Positions 35,004 through 43,941 of a stretch of DNA of 64,000 nucleotides are shown here, piece after piece; the stretch's first letter is position 1, and each line of letters opens with the position of its first letter. The DNA comes from Novosphingobium sp. 18050 (GTDB lineage Bacteria > Pseudomonadota > Alphaproteobacteria > Sphingomonadales > Sphingomonadaceae). A program made the position numbers and the translations under genes. Where the stretch lies: the NCBI RefSeq assembly GCF_902706195.1, contig NZ_CACSJO010000023.1:1-64000 (forward strand). Direction: 5' to 3'. The notes under the pieces were generated by a model, which was not told the DNA's origin, searched no databases, and was given only the letters and a program-made list of their open reading frames with translations.

Positions 35004-36385
35004 TGACGGGCCAAGGTATCCCGGGGCATGTCATGGGCTGGGACGCAGGCGCGATGGATGTGCGCCGCGTCGTCCATCCGTACCGCGTCGATCCCGAGAC
35101 GGTCGGCAACGGCACCCCCACCGAAAAGGCGCCGGACCCCCAGCTCGGCACCGAGATGATCCCGGCGGCGCGCTATTACTCGCCCGATTACATGAACCTG
35201 GAGTGGGAGCGGGTCTGGACCAAGGTCTGGCTGCTGGGCGGCCGCAGCGACGACATGCCCGAGCCAGGCGACTACATCTGCACCGATATCGGCAAGGAAT
35301 CGGTGCTGCTGGTGCGCCAGGCCGATGGCTCGATCCGCGCCTTCCCGAACGTCTGCCTCCACCGCGGCAACCGCCTGCGGCCCGAAGGGCGCGGCAATGC
35401 CGAGAAGTTCCAGTGCATGTACCACCACTGGACTTACGGCCTCGACGGCAAGCTGGATCATATCCCGGACCTTTGCACCTTCCTCCAGGGCGGGCCGACG
35501 GACATGGCGCTGACCGCGCTGCCCTGCACCGAGTGGAACAGCTTCGTGTGGTTCTCGCTCGACCAGAACATCGAACCGTTCGAGGATTTCATCGATCCCC
35601 TCAAGCGCCACCTGGAACCCTACCACCCCGAGCGGATGGCCTGGATGCGTGACATCACGGTGGAGTGGGACTGCAACTGGAAGACCTCGGTAGACGCCTT
35701 CAACGAGACTTATCACGTGCAGGGCATCCACCCCCAGCTCAAGTGGTATCTGGATGACGTCAACGTCCAGATCGACTGCTACGGCAAGCACAGCCGCTAC
35801 CTGATCCCCTTCGCGGCGATATCTCCGCGCGTTGCCATGCCGAGCCAGATCCCGCCCGCGATCCACGAGATCATGGTCCACGCCGGCATGGACCCGGCCG
35901 AATACGAAGGCCGCGTCTCCGATATTCGCCGCGACGTGCAGCTGTTCAAGCGCGAACACGGCGCATCGCAGGGCAAGGACTATTCCGAGCTGAACGACGA
36001 GCAGCTTACCGACGATTACCACTACACGATCTTCCCGAACGTGTCGGTCAACGTCCACGCCGATGACGTGATGCTGTTCCGCCAGCGTCCTCATCCGAAC
36101 GACCCGAACAAAATGCTCTACGACATCTGGATGTTCGGCCTGATCCCCGAAGGCGAGGAATGGCCCGAACGGGTGCGCCACCAGCACTTCAGGCACGGCG
36201 ACAAGACGATCGGCCAGGTTCTTGATCAGGATGCCTTCAACCTGCCTACTGTGCAGACGGGCATGAAGTCCGATTACTTCCCCGGCCTGTGGATCGGCGA
36301 TCAAGAACTGCGCATCCGCCACTTCCACAAGGTGATGGACGACTACATCTACGGCCCCGGCGAAAAGGGGCCCGGCGATCTATAG
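35003..36385 (+). CDS. Rieske non-haem iron oxygenase, alpha subunit
   Basis: 460 residues. Rieske ligands C118, H120, C138, H141 (CLHRG and CMYHHW); iron site E235-x2-H238-x4-H243 (ETYHVQGIH). An N-terminal tail of about 50 residues precedes the conserved WERVWTKVWLLGGR segment. The start is the ATG that overlaps the SDR stop. It is more distant from the tandem pair at 20683-23405 than those are from each other. It lacks a nearby beta subunit, ferredoxin or reductase. The pairing with an SDR suggests hydroxylation followed by oxidation, or the reverse, which is inference. Confidence 0.93.
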   Translation: MTGQGIPGHVMGWDAGAMDVRRVVHPYRVDPETVGNGTPTEKAPDPQLGTEMIPAARYYSPDYMNLEWERVWTKVWLLGGRSDDMPEPGDYICTDIGKESVLLVRQADGSIRAFPNVCLHRGNRLRPEGRGNAEKFQCMYHHWTYGLDGKLDHIPDLCTFLQGGPTDMALTALPCTEWNSFVWFSLDQNIEPFEDFIDPLKRHLEPYHPERMAWMRDITVEWDCNWKTSVDAFNETYHVQGIHPQLKWYLDDVNVQIDCYGKHSRYLIPFAAISPRVAMPSQIPPAIHEIMVHAGMDPAEYEGRVSDIRRDVQLFKREHGASQGKDYSELNDEQLTDDYHYTIFPNVSVNVHADDVMLFRQRPHPNDPNKMLYDIWMFGLIPEGEEWPERVRHQHFRHGDKTIGQVLDQDAFNLPTVQTGMKSDYFPGLWIGDQELRIRHFHKVMDDYIYGPGEKGPGDL

Positions 36386-36402
36386 AAGCACAACCTCTCT
36401 CC

Positions 36403-36479
36403 CCGCTCAGGCTGAGCTTGTCGAAGCCCCTGCAGCGAGGCGCGAGGCCCCAATCCTTCGACAGGCTCAGGATGAGCGG
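36403..36479. repeat. Extragenic palindrome (CTTCGACAGGCTCAGG family)
   Basis: 36403-36426 (CCGCTCAGGCTGAGCTTGTC then GAAG) pairs with 36456-36479 (CTTCGACAGGCTCAGGATGA then GCGG) at 21 of 24 positions around a 29-base loop. This repeat type is widespread in sphingomonad genomes. It lies between the Rieske gene and the E1 alpha gene and may terminate or stabilise the upstream transcript. Confidence 0.75.
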
Positions 36480-36525
36480 AGTGGTTTGGGACAATTGGCA
36501 AAAGAACACGGACGGGAGAGCTACC

Positions 36526-37500
36526 GTGCAATTTAACCGCGACGAACTGCTAGGCGCCTATCGCCGGATGAAAGTCATCCGCGAGTTCGAGGAACGCCTG
36601 CACGAAGAGATCAAAACCGGCGAGATTGCCGGCTTCACCCACCTCTACGCGGGCCAGGAAGCGGTCGCGGTGGGTATCTGCGACCAGCTTACGGTGGAGG
36701 ACATGATCGTCTCCACCCACCGCGGCCACGGCCACTGCATCGCCAAGGGCTGCGACGTGAAGGGTATGATGAAGGAGATCTTCGGCCGCGCCGGAGGGCT
36801 GTGCAAGGGCCGGGGCGGCTCGATGCACATCGCCGATCTCGACGTGGGGATGCTGGGCGCCAACGGCATCGTCGGGGGCGGCGCGCCGCAGGCGGTGGGC
36901 GCGGCGATCGCTGCGCGTATCGACGGAAAGGGCCGTGTCGGCATCGCCTTTTCGGGCGACGGCGCTTGTAACCAAGGCACCACGTTCGAGGCGATGAACC
37001 TCGCCGTGGTCATCAAGGCCCCGGCGATCTTCGTCTTCGAGAACAACCACTATTCCGAACACACCGGCGATGCCTATGCCGTGGGCACCAGCAAGGATAT
37101 TGCCAGCCGTGCCGAAGGTTTCGGCATGAAGGCCTGGCGCGCCAATGGCTGCGACTTCTTCGAAACCTACACGGCTTTTTCGGAACTTCTCGAATATGTC
37201 CGCGCGGGCAACGGCCCGGCGGCCATCGAGCTCGATACCGAGCGCTATTACGGCCACTTCGAGGGCGACCCCCAGCGCTATCGCGGCAAGGGCGAGATCG
37301 ACCGTATCCGCGCCGAACGCGATTGCCTCAAGGCGTTCCGCGCCAAGGTGGTCGGTGCGGCGCTGCTGACCGATGACGATCTCGACAAGGTCGACGCCGA
37401 AGTGATCGCGCAGATCGAGGAGGCCGTGGTCGAAGCCCGCGCCGACGAACTGCCCGATCCCGCCACCGTCGCCGACGACGTCTACGTCGAATATTACTGA
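36526..37500 (+). CDS. Thiamine-diphosphate dehydrogenase E1, alpha subunit (AcoA-like)
   Basis: 324 residues, close to acetoin and branched-chain/pyruvate dehydrogenase E1 alpha. The thiamine diphosphate motif is GDG at 144-146 with N173-N174 (SGDGACNQG then FENNHYS). STHRGHGHCIAKG and GRAGGLCKGRGGSMH are typical. Translation starts at GTG 36526 behind GGGAG; longer starts cross the palindromic repeat. It forms an operon with E1 beta, E2 and an acyl-CoA dehydrogenase. The complex decarboxylates a 2-keto acid, or cleaves an acetoin-like compound, and transfers the acyl group to lipoate. The substrate is not decidable; the lipoamide dehydrogenase E3 is not in the window. Confidence 0.9.
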   Translation: MQFNRDELLGAYRRMKVIREFEERLHEEIKTGEIAGFTHLYAGQEAVAVGICDQLTVEDMIVSTHRGHGHCIAKGCDVKGMMKEIFGRAGGLCKGRGGSMHIADLDVGMLGANGIVGGGAPQAVGAAIAARIDGKGRVGIAFSGDGACNQGTTFEAMNLAVVIKAPAIFVFENNHYSEHTGDAYAVGTSKDIASRAEGFGMKAWRANGCDFFETYTAFSELLEYVRAGNGPAAIELDTERYYGHFEGDPQRYRGKGEIDRIRAERDCLKAFRAKVVGAALLTDDDLDKVDAEVIAQIEEAVVEARADELPDPATVADDVYVEYY

Positions 37501-37510
37501 GGGACCGGAC

Positions 37511-38521
37511 ATGGCCATCATGAACATCCGCGAGGCGATCGTCTCGACGCTGCACGCGGAAATGGAACGCGATTCCGACATCATCCTGCTGGGTGAAGAC
37601 GTGGTCGGCGGCAACGGCACTGCCGGCGGCCCCGAAGCGATCGGCGGCATCTGGGGCACCAGTCCCGGCCTGTGGGAGAAATTCGGGCCCGAGCGCGTGA
37701 TCGACACGCCGATTTCCGAAAGCGCGATTATCGGCGCGGCGGCAGGCGCGGCGCTGGCGGGCAAGAGGCCGGTGGCGGAACTGATGTTCGCAGACTTCGT
37801 GGGCGTCAGCCTCGACCAGATCTGGAACCAGATGGCCAAGTTCCGCTACATGTTCGGCGGCAAGACCAGGTGCCCCGCCGTGGTGCGGCTGGTCTACGGC
37901 GCGGGCATGTCGACGGCGGCGCAGCATAGCCAGTCGGTCTATGCCATGCTTACCGCCATGCCCGGTCTCAAGGTGGTGCTGCCGACCACCCCCGCCGACG
38001 CCAAGGGTCTGCTCACCGAAGCCCTGCGCGGCGACGATCCGGTCATGTATTTCGAACACAAGACGCTCTACGGTGTGAAAGGTGAAGTGCCCGAGGGCGA
38101 ATATCGCCAGCGTTTCGGCGAGGCGCGCGTGGTGCGCGAGGGCGGCGACGTCACCGTGATCGCCTGCGGGCGCATGGTCAATTTCTCCGAAAAAGCGGCG
38201 GACAAGCTGGCGGCGGACGGCATCGGCATGGACCTGCTCGACCTGCGCACCACTAGCCCGCTGGACGAGGACGCGATCCTCGAATCCGTCGAGCAGACCG
38301 GCCGTCTGGTGGTGGTCGATGAAACCCCGCCGCGTTGCAGCCTTGCGGCCGATATCTGCGCGATGGTTGCCCAACGAGCTTTCACCAGCCTGAAGGCGCC
38401 GCCGCAGATGGTGACCGCGCCGCATAGCCCGATCCCCTTCGCCCGCAATCTCGAGCGCGCCTGGGTGCCCTCGCCGCAGAAGGTCGAGGAAGCGGTCCGC
38501 CGCGTCCTCGCCTTCCGTTGA
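37511..38521 (+). CDS. Thiamine-diphosphate dehydrogenase E1, beta subunit (AcoB-like)
   Basis: 336 residues. LLGEDV (about 27-32), the conserved Glu in TPISESAIIG (E70) and ELMFADF are typical E1 beta features, as is the C-terminal PPRCSLAADICAMV and PHSPIPFA region. It pairs with the alpha subunit 10 bp upstream to form the alpha2beta2 decarboxylase. The E2 gene follows after 14 bp with a GGGAGGGG ribosome site. Confidence 0.93.
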   Translation: MAIMNIREAIVSTLHAEMERDSDIILLGEDVVGGNGTAGGPEAIGGIWGTSPGLWEKFGPERVIDTPISESAIIGAAAGAALAGKRPVAELMFADFVGVSLDQIWNQMAKFRYMFGGKTRCPAVVRLVYGAGMSTAAQHSQSVYAMLTAMPGLKVVLPTTPADAKGLLTEALRGDDPVMYFEHKTLYGVKGEVPEGEYRQRFGEARVVREGGDVTVIACGRMVNFSEKAADKLAADGIGMDLLDLRTTSPLDEDAILESVEQTGRLVVVDETPPRCSLAADICAMVAQRAFTSLKAPPQMVTAPHSPIPFARNLERAWVPSPQKVEEAVRRVLAFR

Positions 38522-38535
38522 GGGAGGGGCAGACG

Positions 38536-39969
38536 ATGGCGAAACTCACGCCTTTCACGATGCCCAAGTGGGGTATCGAGATGGCCGAAGGCACGATTGC
38601 CGACTGGATGGTGGCCGAAAACGCCCCGTTCGAACGCGGCACCGTGCTGACGCTCATCGAAACCGACAAGATCACCAACGAGGTCGAGGCCGAAAAAGCG
38701 GGCCGCTTCGTGCGCATCATGGCCGAGGCCGGGCAGACCTATCCGGTCGGCGCGCTGCTGGCCGTGCTGAGCGAAGGCGGCGAGGCGAGCGCGGCGGAGA
38801 TCGACGCGGTGATCGCGGCGTTCCGTCCCTCAGAAGCGGGCTTCGGCCCTGAGGGTGAGGACGAAGCGCCTGCATCTGCTCCGGCGGCTGCGCCTGTCGC
38901 GCCGCCCGTTCCCGAAGGCATCGCCATCAGCCCGGTCGCACTGGCCGAGGCGCAGCGTCTGGGCGTTGATCTTGCGACGGTAACCGGCACGGGCAGGGGA
39001 GGGCGCATCTTCGCGCAGGATGTGCATCAGGCCGGGCGTCCCGAAAGCCAGCCTGCGCTTGCGGGCGTCTTTGCGATGACGGCGGATAGCCCCGTGCTTT
39101 CCACCCCGGTCGCGCGCCGTATCGCGGCGCTCAACGGGCTGGATCTGGCCAAGGTCAAGGGCAGCGGTCACCGGGGCAAAGTGCGCCGCGATGACGTTCT
39201 GGCGGTGGTCAGCCAGGCCGCGCCGCAACCGGCTCCGGTCGCTGCTGCGCCGGCACCTGCACCTGCACCTGCACCGGCCCCGGTCGCCGCGCCGCCTGTC
39301 GCCGGCAATGTCGATATCGCGCCGATGAGTTCGATGCGCCGCACGATTGCGCGGCGGCTCACCGAATCCAAGCAGCAGATCCCGCACTTCTACGTCCGCC
39401 GCCGCGTGCGCGCGGACCGGCTGCTGGCGCTGCGGGCCTCGCTTGGGCCCGACAAGCCCAGCGTCAACGACTTCATCGTCAAGGCCTGCGCCCTCGCGCT
39501 GATGGAAGTGCCCGCCGTCAACATCCAGGTCCACGGCAACGACATCCACCGCTTCGCCTCCGCCGACGTGGCCGTGGCGGTGGCGACCGAGAAGGGCCTC
39601 GTCACCCCCATCGTGTTTGGCGCGGACGACCTTTCGGTGGCCCAGATCGGCGCGGCGATGAAGGCGCTGGCCCAGCGCGCCCGCAGCGGCAAGCTGAAGC
39701 CGGAGGAGTTCTCCGGCGGCAGCTTCTCGCTCTCCAACCTCGGCGGGTTCGGGGTCGAGCAGTTCGACGCCATCATCAACCCGCCGCAGGGCGCGATCCT
39801 GGCGGTCGGCACCGCGCGGCCCGAGCCCATCGACGACGACGGCGCGATCCGCATCGTGCCGGTGCTCCACCTTTCGCTTTCGTGCGACCACCGCGCGATC
39901 GACGGGGCTGACGGCGGCCGCTTCATGGCCGCGCTCGCCAACCTCATCGAACAACCCCATCTGCTCTGA
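38536..39969 (+). CDS. Dihydrolipoamide acyltransferase E2 with two subunit-binding domains
   Basis: 477 residues. Lipoyl domain at 1-80 with the lipoylated K45 (IETDKITNEV). After an Ala/Pro linker come two peripheral-subunit-binding domains, around 130-165 (SPVALAEAQRLGVDLATVTG) and 195-230 (TPVARRIAALNGLDLAKVKG). A second linker of repeated Ala-Pro (about 235-262) leads to the catalytic domain with H452 and D456 in DHRAIDGADGG. E2 enzymes normally have one such binding domain, so the pair is unusual. It transfers the acyl group from lipoate to CoA. I start at the ATG behind GGGAGGGG. Confidence 0.92.
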   Translation: MAKLTPFTMPKWGIEMAEGTIADWMVAENAPFERGTVLTLIETDKITNEVEAEKAGRFVRIMAEAGQTYPVGALLAVLSEGGEASAAEIDAVIAAFRPSEAGFGPEGEDEAPASAPAAAPVAPPVPEGIAISPVALAEAQRLGVDLATVTGTGRGGRIFAQDVHQAGRPESQPALAGVFAMTADSPVLSTPVARRIAALNGLDLAKVKGSGHRGKVRRDDVLAVVSQAAPQPAPVAAAPAPAPAPAPAPVAAPPVAGNVDIAPMSSMRRTIARRLTESKQQIPHFYVRRRVRADRLLALRASLGPDKPSVNDFIVKACALALMEVPAVNIQVHGNDIHRFASADVAVAVATEKGLVTPIVFGADDLSVAQIGAAMKALAQRARSGKLKPEEFSGGSFSLSNLGGFGVEQFDAIINPPQGAILAVGTARPEPIDDDGAIRIVPVLHLSLSCDHRAIDGADGGRFMAALANLIEQPHLL

Positions 39970-39981
39970 AAGACCCACGCG

Positions 39982-41145
39982 ATGAACTTCAAGCTGACCG
40001 AAGACCAACTGCAGCTGCAGGAAGCCTCACGCACGTTCGCCCGCGCCGAACTTCCCGCCATCGCCGCCGAACTGGAGCGCGACAACAAGCCGCCTAGCCG
40101 CGCGCTGCTGAAGCGCTACGCCGAGATGGGCTTCCTGGGCATCAACGTGTCGAGCGAGCTGGGCGGCCTCGGCATGGGCAATATCGAGGCGCTGATCGTG
40201 CTGGAGGAATTCGGCAAGATTTCCTCGGCGGTGGGTTTTCCGATCTTCGAAAGTTCGGTCGGCCCGGTGCGCGCGATCGAGTATTTCGCCTCGGATACGC
40301 TCAGGAAGCGTGTCGTTCCGGCGGTCTGCGCGGGGGACATGGTGATCGCGGTGTCGATGTCCGAACCGGATGCGGGCAGCGCGCTGACCGACCTCAAGAC
40401 CAAAGGGGTGGTCAAGGGCGACAAGCTGGTCATCAACGGCACCAAGCGGTGGTGCTCGGGCGGCGGGCATTCCGATGCCTATGTGGTCTATTGCCGCCTT
40501 TCGGATGAGCCGGGCGCCAAGGGTATCGGCGCGGTGCTGGTGGAAAAGGACGCGCCGGGCATCTCGTTCGGGCCGAATGAACAGCTAATGGGGTTCCGTG
40601 GTATCCCGTCCTCTGACATCAATTTCGATGACTGCGAGGTGCCGCTCGACAATGTGATCGTCCATGCCGGCGGCGGTTTCAAGAAGCTGATGGAGGCGTT
40701 CGACCTCGAACGCTGCGGCAATGCGACGATGTCGCTGGCGCAGGCCTCCGGCGCGCTGGAGGATGTCAGCGCCTATGTTCAGGAGCGCAAGCAGTTCGGC
40801 AAGGCGATCGCCGAATTTCAGGCGGTGCAGATCAAGCTGGCCGAGATGCAGATGAAGGTGGAAGCCGCCCGCCTGCTGATCTGGCGCGCCGCCTCGCTGG
40901 CCGAGGACGGCCTGCCTTCGGTGCTGCACAGCTCTACGGGCAAGTGCTTTGCCAATACCATCGCCCGCGAGGTGACCGGTGACGCGATGCAGCTGATGGG
41001 CGCCTATGGCTATTCCAAAGAGTTTCCGATGGAACGCCGTCTGCGCGATAGCTGGGGCTGGGGTATCGCCGGCGGTGCGATCGACATCCAGAAGGTCAAC
41101 ATCGCCGGCGCCATGCTGGGGCGGCGGTTCGACCAGCGGCGGTGA
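39982..41145 (+). CDS. Acyl-CoA dehydrogenase
   Basis: 387 residues, normal single-unit size. MNFKLTEDQLQLQEASRTFA, VSMSEPDAGSALTDLKT, INGTKRWCSGG, ERKQFGKAIAEFQAVQ and the C-terminal MGAYGYSKEFPMERRLRDSWGW are family signatures. It introduces a 2,3-double bond in an acyl-CoA and reduces ETF. It follows the E2 gene by 12 bp, so the keto-acid dehydrogenase complex probably makes the acyl-CoA that this enzyme oxidises. The layout resembles branched-chain amino acid pathways, but the neighbours argue for a specialised substrate. Confidence 0.92.
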   Translation: MNFKLTEDQLQLQEASRTFARAELPAIAAELERDNKPPSRALLKRYAEMGFLGINVSSELGGLGMGNIEALIVLEEFGKISSAVGFPIFESSVGPVRAIEYFASDTLRKRVVPAVCAGDMVIAVSMSEPDAGSALTDLKTKGVVKGDKLVINGTKRWCSGGGHSDAYVVYCRLSDEPGAKGIGAVLVEKDAPGISFGPNEQLMGFRGIPSSDINFDDCEVPLDNVIVHAGGGFKKLMEAFDLERCGNATMSLAQASGALEDVSAYVQERKQFGKAIAEFQAVQIKLAEMQMKVEAARLLIWRAASLAEDGLPSVLHSSTGKCFANTIAREVTGDAMQLMGAYGYSKEFPMERRLRDSWGWGIAGGAIDIQKVNIAGAMLGRRFDQRR

Positions 41146-41207
41146 CAAATGAATGAGGGGGGCGGCGCTTTAGCGAGCCATGAGGGGGTGGCCCGGCATC
41201 CGTGCTT

Positions 41208-41705
41208 TCAGCGCGCGGTGCCGGCCATCCGCTCCCTCGCGCCGCGCGTGTAGACCAGGTTGATGCTGGTGAACGTAAGTGCCTCGGTCCCGTCCGCCAG
41301 CACCACGGCGTAGCGCGTCATCGCCGTACCGCGATCGGTGCGGCTTTTCGAGGGTTCGAGGCTGACGATCTCGCTCGTCACATGGATCGCGTCGCCGGCG
41401 CGGATCGCGCGCTTGAGGCGCAGTTCATCCCAGCCCACGCCGCAGACCCAGTCAATGTCCCAGTTGATCTCGTGGTCCATCTGCCGCCACAGCGCGAGGA
41501 CGTGGATGCCGCTCGCCACCACTTCGCCGAAGACCGACTGCGCGGCGCTTTCGGGATCGGTGTGGAACCACTGCGGATCGTACCGCCGCGCGAATTCCAG
41601 CATCTCTTCCTGAGACACCGTGCGCGGGGATGAGCAGCGGAATTCCCCGATTTCCAGGTCTTCGAAAGTCCGATACGGCGCACGCGGGACGAAGGCTTCG
41701 CTCAC
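41208..41705 (-). CDS. MaoC-like hot-dog dehydratase
   Basis: 165 residues. The hydratase-2 motif is recognisable in FARRYDPQWFHTDPESA, with the Asp and His spaced as in R-specific enoyl-CoA hydratases, followed by GEVVASGIH. It probably adds water to an enoyl-CoA with R stereochemistry or removes it. The start is the GTG overlapping the stop of the thioesterase gene (GTGA); the longer frame lies inside that gene. It is the last gene of a minus-strand operon running SDR, VOC, TesB, MaoC. Confidence 0.87.
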   Translation of the reverse strand: MSEAFVPRAPYRTFEDLEIGEFRCSSPRTVSQEEMLEFARRYDPQWFHTDPESAAQSVFGEVVASGIHVLALWRQMDHEINWDIDWVCGVGWDELRLKRAIRAGDAIHVTSEIVSLEPSKSRTDRGTAMTRYAVVLADGTEALTFTSINLVYTRGARERMAGTAR

Positions 41706-42622
41706 AGCTTGCCTTCCCGCTTTTCCTTTAACATCCGCGCCAGCCCCTGCTGGCTGACGGTGGCGACCAGCGTGCCGTCGCGGCGGAACACTTTCCCGCG
41801 CCCCAGCGCCATGGCATCGCTCGCCGCCGGGCTGTCCATTGCGTAGAGCAGCCATTCGTCCACGCGAAATTCGTCATGGAACCATACCGCGTGGTCGAGG
41901 CTGCTCGATTGCAGGAAGTCGTTCGCCCATCCGATCCCCAGCGGACCCAGAGCGGTGTGGAAGATGTGCAGGTCCGAGGCATAAGTCAGCAGCCGCTGGT
42001 GTACGTCCATCGGTCCGTCGACGGTGCCGACGGCGCGGAACCAGAAGTTGCGCGTCGGCGGGCGGATATCGCGCTCGTCGAAGGGGAAGAAGCTCACCGG
42101 CCGCCAGTCGATCTGCTGGCGGCGGCGCCAGAACGGGCGGTGCCGCTCGGGCAGGCGGTCGCCATAGGCGGCGACGAGGTCGGCAAGGCTGGTCAGGCTC
42201 TCGGGCGGGGGGGCGTCCGGCATCAGGAAGCTGTGTCGGCCGGATGGCTCGGGCGTCTTGAACGAGGTCATCATGTTGAGGATCGGCGTGCCGTCCTGCG
42301 TCATGCGCACCATGCGGTTCGCGAAAGTGCGACCGTCGGTTTCGCGGCTGACTGCGAAATCTACCGGCCGGTCGGTAAGGCCGGGCTGGAGGAAATAGGC
42401 GTGGAGGCTGTGCGCGACCTTTTCCGCCGGCACCGTCAGGCGCGCGGCGGCCAGGCACTGCGAGGCCGCCATCCCGCCGTAGAGGCGCAGCAGTCCGCTT
42501 GGCACCGGCTGAACGCGGAAATGATCCGGGGCGATCTCCTCGAATTCGTAGCCGAGACGGCGCTCGACCTCAGGGTCATCGGGGTAGGGGTTCGATTCAG
42601 GCAAGGCGTGCATCCATCGCAT
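41702..42622 (-). CDS. tesB: Acyl-CoA thioesterase II
   Basis: 306 residues, double hot-dog TesB fold. GGMAASQCLAAARLTVP, HSLHAYFLQPG, RMVRMTQDG, a middle segment RPPTRNFWFRA and the late SSSLDHAVWFHDEF, plus ATVSQQGLAR at the C-terminus, match the family. It hydrolyses acyl-CoA to free acid and CoA and may release a dead-end intermediate or recycle CoA. I start at the ATG at 42622, five bases after the end of the VOC gene; an ATG three codons later is possible. It overlaps the MaoC start by 4 bp. Confidence 0.9.
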   Translation of the reverse strand: MRWMHALPESNPYPDDPEVERRLGYEFEEIAPDHFRVQPVPSGLLRLYGGMAASQCLAAARLTVPAEKVAHSLHAYFLQPGLTDRPVDFAVSRETDGRTFANRMVRMTQDGTPILNMMTSFKTPEPSGRHSFLMPDAPPPESLTSLADLVAAYGDRLPERHRPFWRRRQQIDWRPVSFFPFDERDIRPPTRNFWFRAVGTVDGPMDVHQRLLTYASDLHIFHTALGPLGIGWANDFLQSSSLDHAVWFHDEFRVDEWLLYAMDSPAASDAMALGRGKVFRRDGTLVATVSQQGLARMLKEKREGKL

Positions 42623-42626
42623 CGGC

Positions 42627-43100
42627 CTAGCAGGCCGCGCACTGCTTCTCGAACGCAAAAGCGCTGTCGGGATCGACGATCTGCAGCAACTCCACCATGT
42701 TGCCGTCGCAATCGCGGCCATACGTCGCGCGAGTCGCGGCGGAGCCGCCGGGCGGGCAGTTGAACTCCATGCCGAGCGCGCTCAGGCGTTCGTATTCGGC
42801 GAAAACGTCGTCGCAGTAGAGGCATAGGTGGGTGATGCCGCGGTCGCACATGCGCGGGCGGACGGTCTGGGGGGCGTTGCTTGCATATTCGAACACTTCG
42901 ATATGCAGGTTGCCCAGCCGGATCATCGCATAGCGCGCGGCGCTGCCGGTTAGGCCGACCATCGTGTCTATCCGCTCGTTGCCGACCTCCCACCCGCCTT
43001 CCTTGCCTGCGCTTTCGAAGCCGAACCAGCGCTGGTAGTGATCGACGAAACGGTCGAGGTCGGGCGTTGAGATCGCCACGTGATGAACGCCCCGGATCAT
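42627..43100 (-). CDS. VOC/glyoxalase-fold protein
   Basis: 157 residues. MIRGVHHVAISTPDLDRFVDHY opens the first module with a metal-ligand His, IEVFEY supplies a Glu, GITHLCLYCDD opens the second module with its His, and DGNMVELLQ the second Glu. The set H-E-H-E matches methylmalonyl-CoA epimerase and glyoxalase I types. It overlaps the SDR stop by 4 bp (ATGA). An epimerase or lyase role on a CoA intermediate is plausible but unproven. Confidence 0.88.
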   Translation of the reverse strand: MIRGVHHVAISTPDLDRFVDHYQRWFGFESAGKEGGWEVGNERIDTMVGLTGSAARYAMIRLGNLHIEVFEYASNAPQTVRPRMCDRGITHLCLYCDDVFAEYERLSALGMEFNCPPGGSAATRATYGRDCDGNMVELLQIVDPDSAFAFEKQCAAC

Positions 43101-43912
43101 GCGCGGACCTCCGCAGATGGCGCCGCCTGACGCGAGGCTTTCACTGCGCCGACGATCTCGGCATTGGTGGGGTTGCGGCGCAAGGTCAGCCCGCCGTTGA
43201 CCTGCAGCACTTGGCCGCTCATGAAACAGGCGTCACTGGCTACCCAGGATACGGCCTCGGCGATGTCGTCGCTGGTGCCCACCCGGCCCAGCGGATATTC
43301 CTTGGCGAAGGTGTCCATGATCGCGGTGTTCTTCGATGCCTTCTCGGTCATCGGAGTAACGGTGAAGCCCGGCGCGACCGAATTGGCGCGGATGCCGCGG
43401 TGGCCGAATTCGTTGGCGACGCAGCGGATCACATGGTCGGCGCCGGCCTTGGTGCCCATGTAGGCGGCGTGGTCCTCCAGCATGATCGAGGCGGTGGCGG
43501 ACGAAATCTGGATCAGCGAACCGCCATCGCGCATCACCCTCAGCATCGCCTGATAGAACAGGATCGCGCCAGTGAACTGCAGCGCCGTCATCTGCTCGAT
43601 CTCGGCCTTGGTGGTTTCGAGGAAGGGCTTCAGCAGCCCCCAGCCGGTGGCGTTGACGGCGATGTCCACGCCGCCGTAAGCGCCGTGCACCGTCTCGCCC
43701 AGCCTCGCCAGGTCCGCCTCGCTGGTGAGGTCGCAGCCGGTGACGGCCAGCCCGCCCAGTTCGGCCGCGAGACGTTCCAGTTCCTCCGCCTTGCGCCCGG
43801 CGACGATCACCGTCGCGCCGTCTGCGGCCAGACGGCGGGCGATAACTTGCGCCATGTTGTCCCGGTTGGCCGCGCCGACAACGACGGCGACCTTTCCTGC
43901 GAGGTCGGCCAT
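43097..43912 (-). CDS. Short-chain dehydrogenase/reductase
   Basis: 271 residues. The cofactor loop is altered (VGAANRDNMAQ in place of TGxxxGIG), a variation reminiscent of enoyl-reductase-like SDRs. An Arg after the second strand (VAGRKAEE) fits NADP(H). ISSATASIMLE carries the Ser and AYMGTKAG the Tyr-x3-Lys. A C-terminal tail of about 25 residues follows the GGLTLRR end. The ATG follows GGGAGA. It heads the SDR-VOC-TesB-MaoC operon, 29 bp after the upstream Rieske gene, so all five may be co-transcribed. Confidence 0.9.
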   Translation of the reverse strand: MADLAGKVAVVVGAANRDNMAQVIARRLAADGATVIVAGRKAEELERLAAELGGLAVTGCDLTSEADLARLGETVHGAYGGVDIAVNATGWGLLKPFLETTKAEIEQMTALQFTGAILFYQAMLRVMRDGGSLIQISSATASIMLEDHAAYMGTKAGADHVIRCVANEFGHRGIRANSVAPGFTVTPMTEKASKNTAIMDTFAKEYPLGRVGTSDDIAEAVSWVASDACFMSGQVLQVNGGLTLRRNPTNAEIVGAVKASRQAAPSAEVRA

Positions 43913-43941
43913 TATTGCATTCTCCCCTATTATTCCCGTGC

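Noticed and set aside
39240..39300. Tandem CACCTG-type repeats
   Set aside because: They encode the Ala-Pro flexible linker of the E2 protein, normal for this family.
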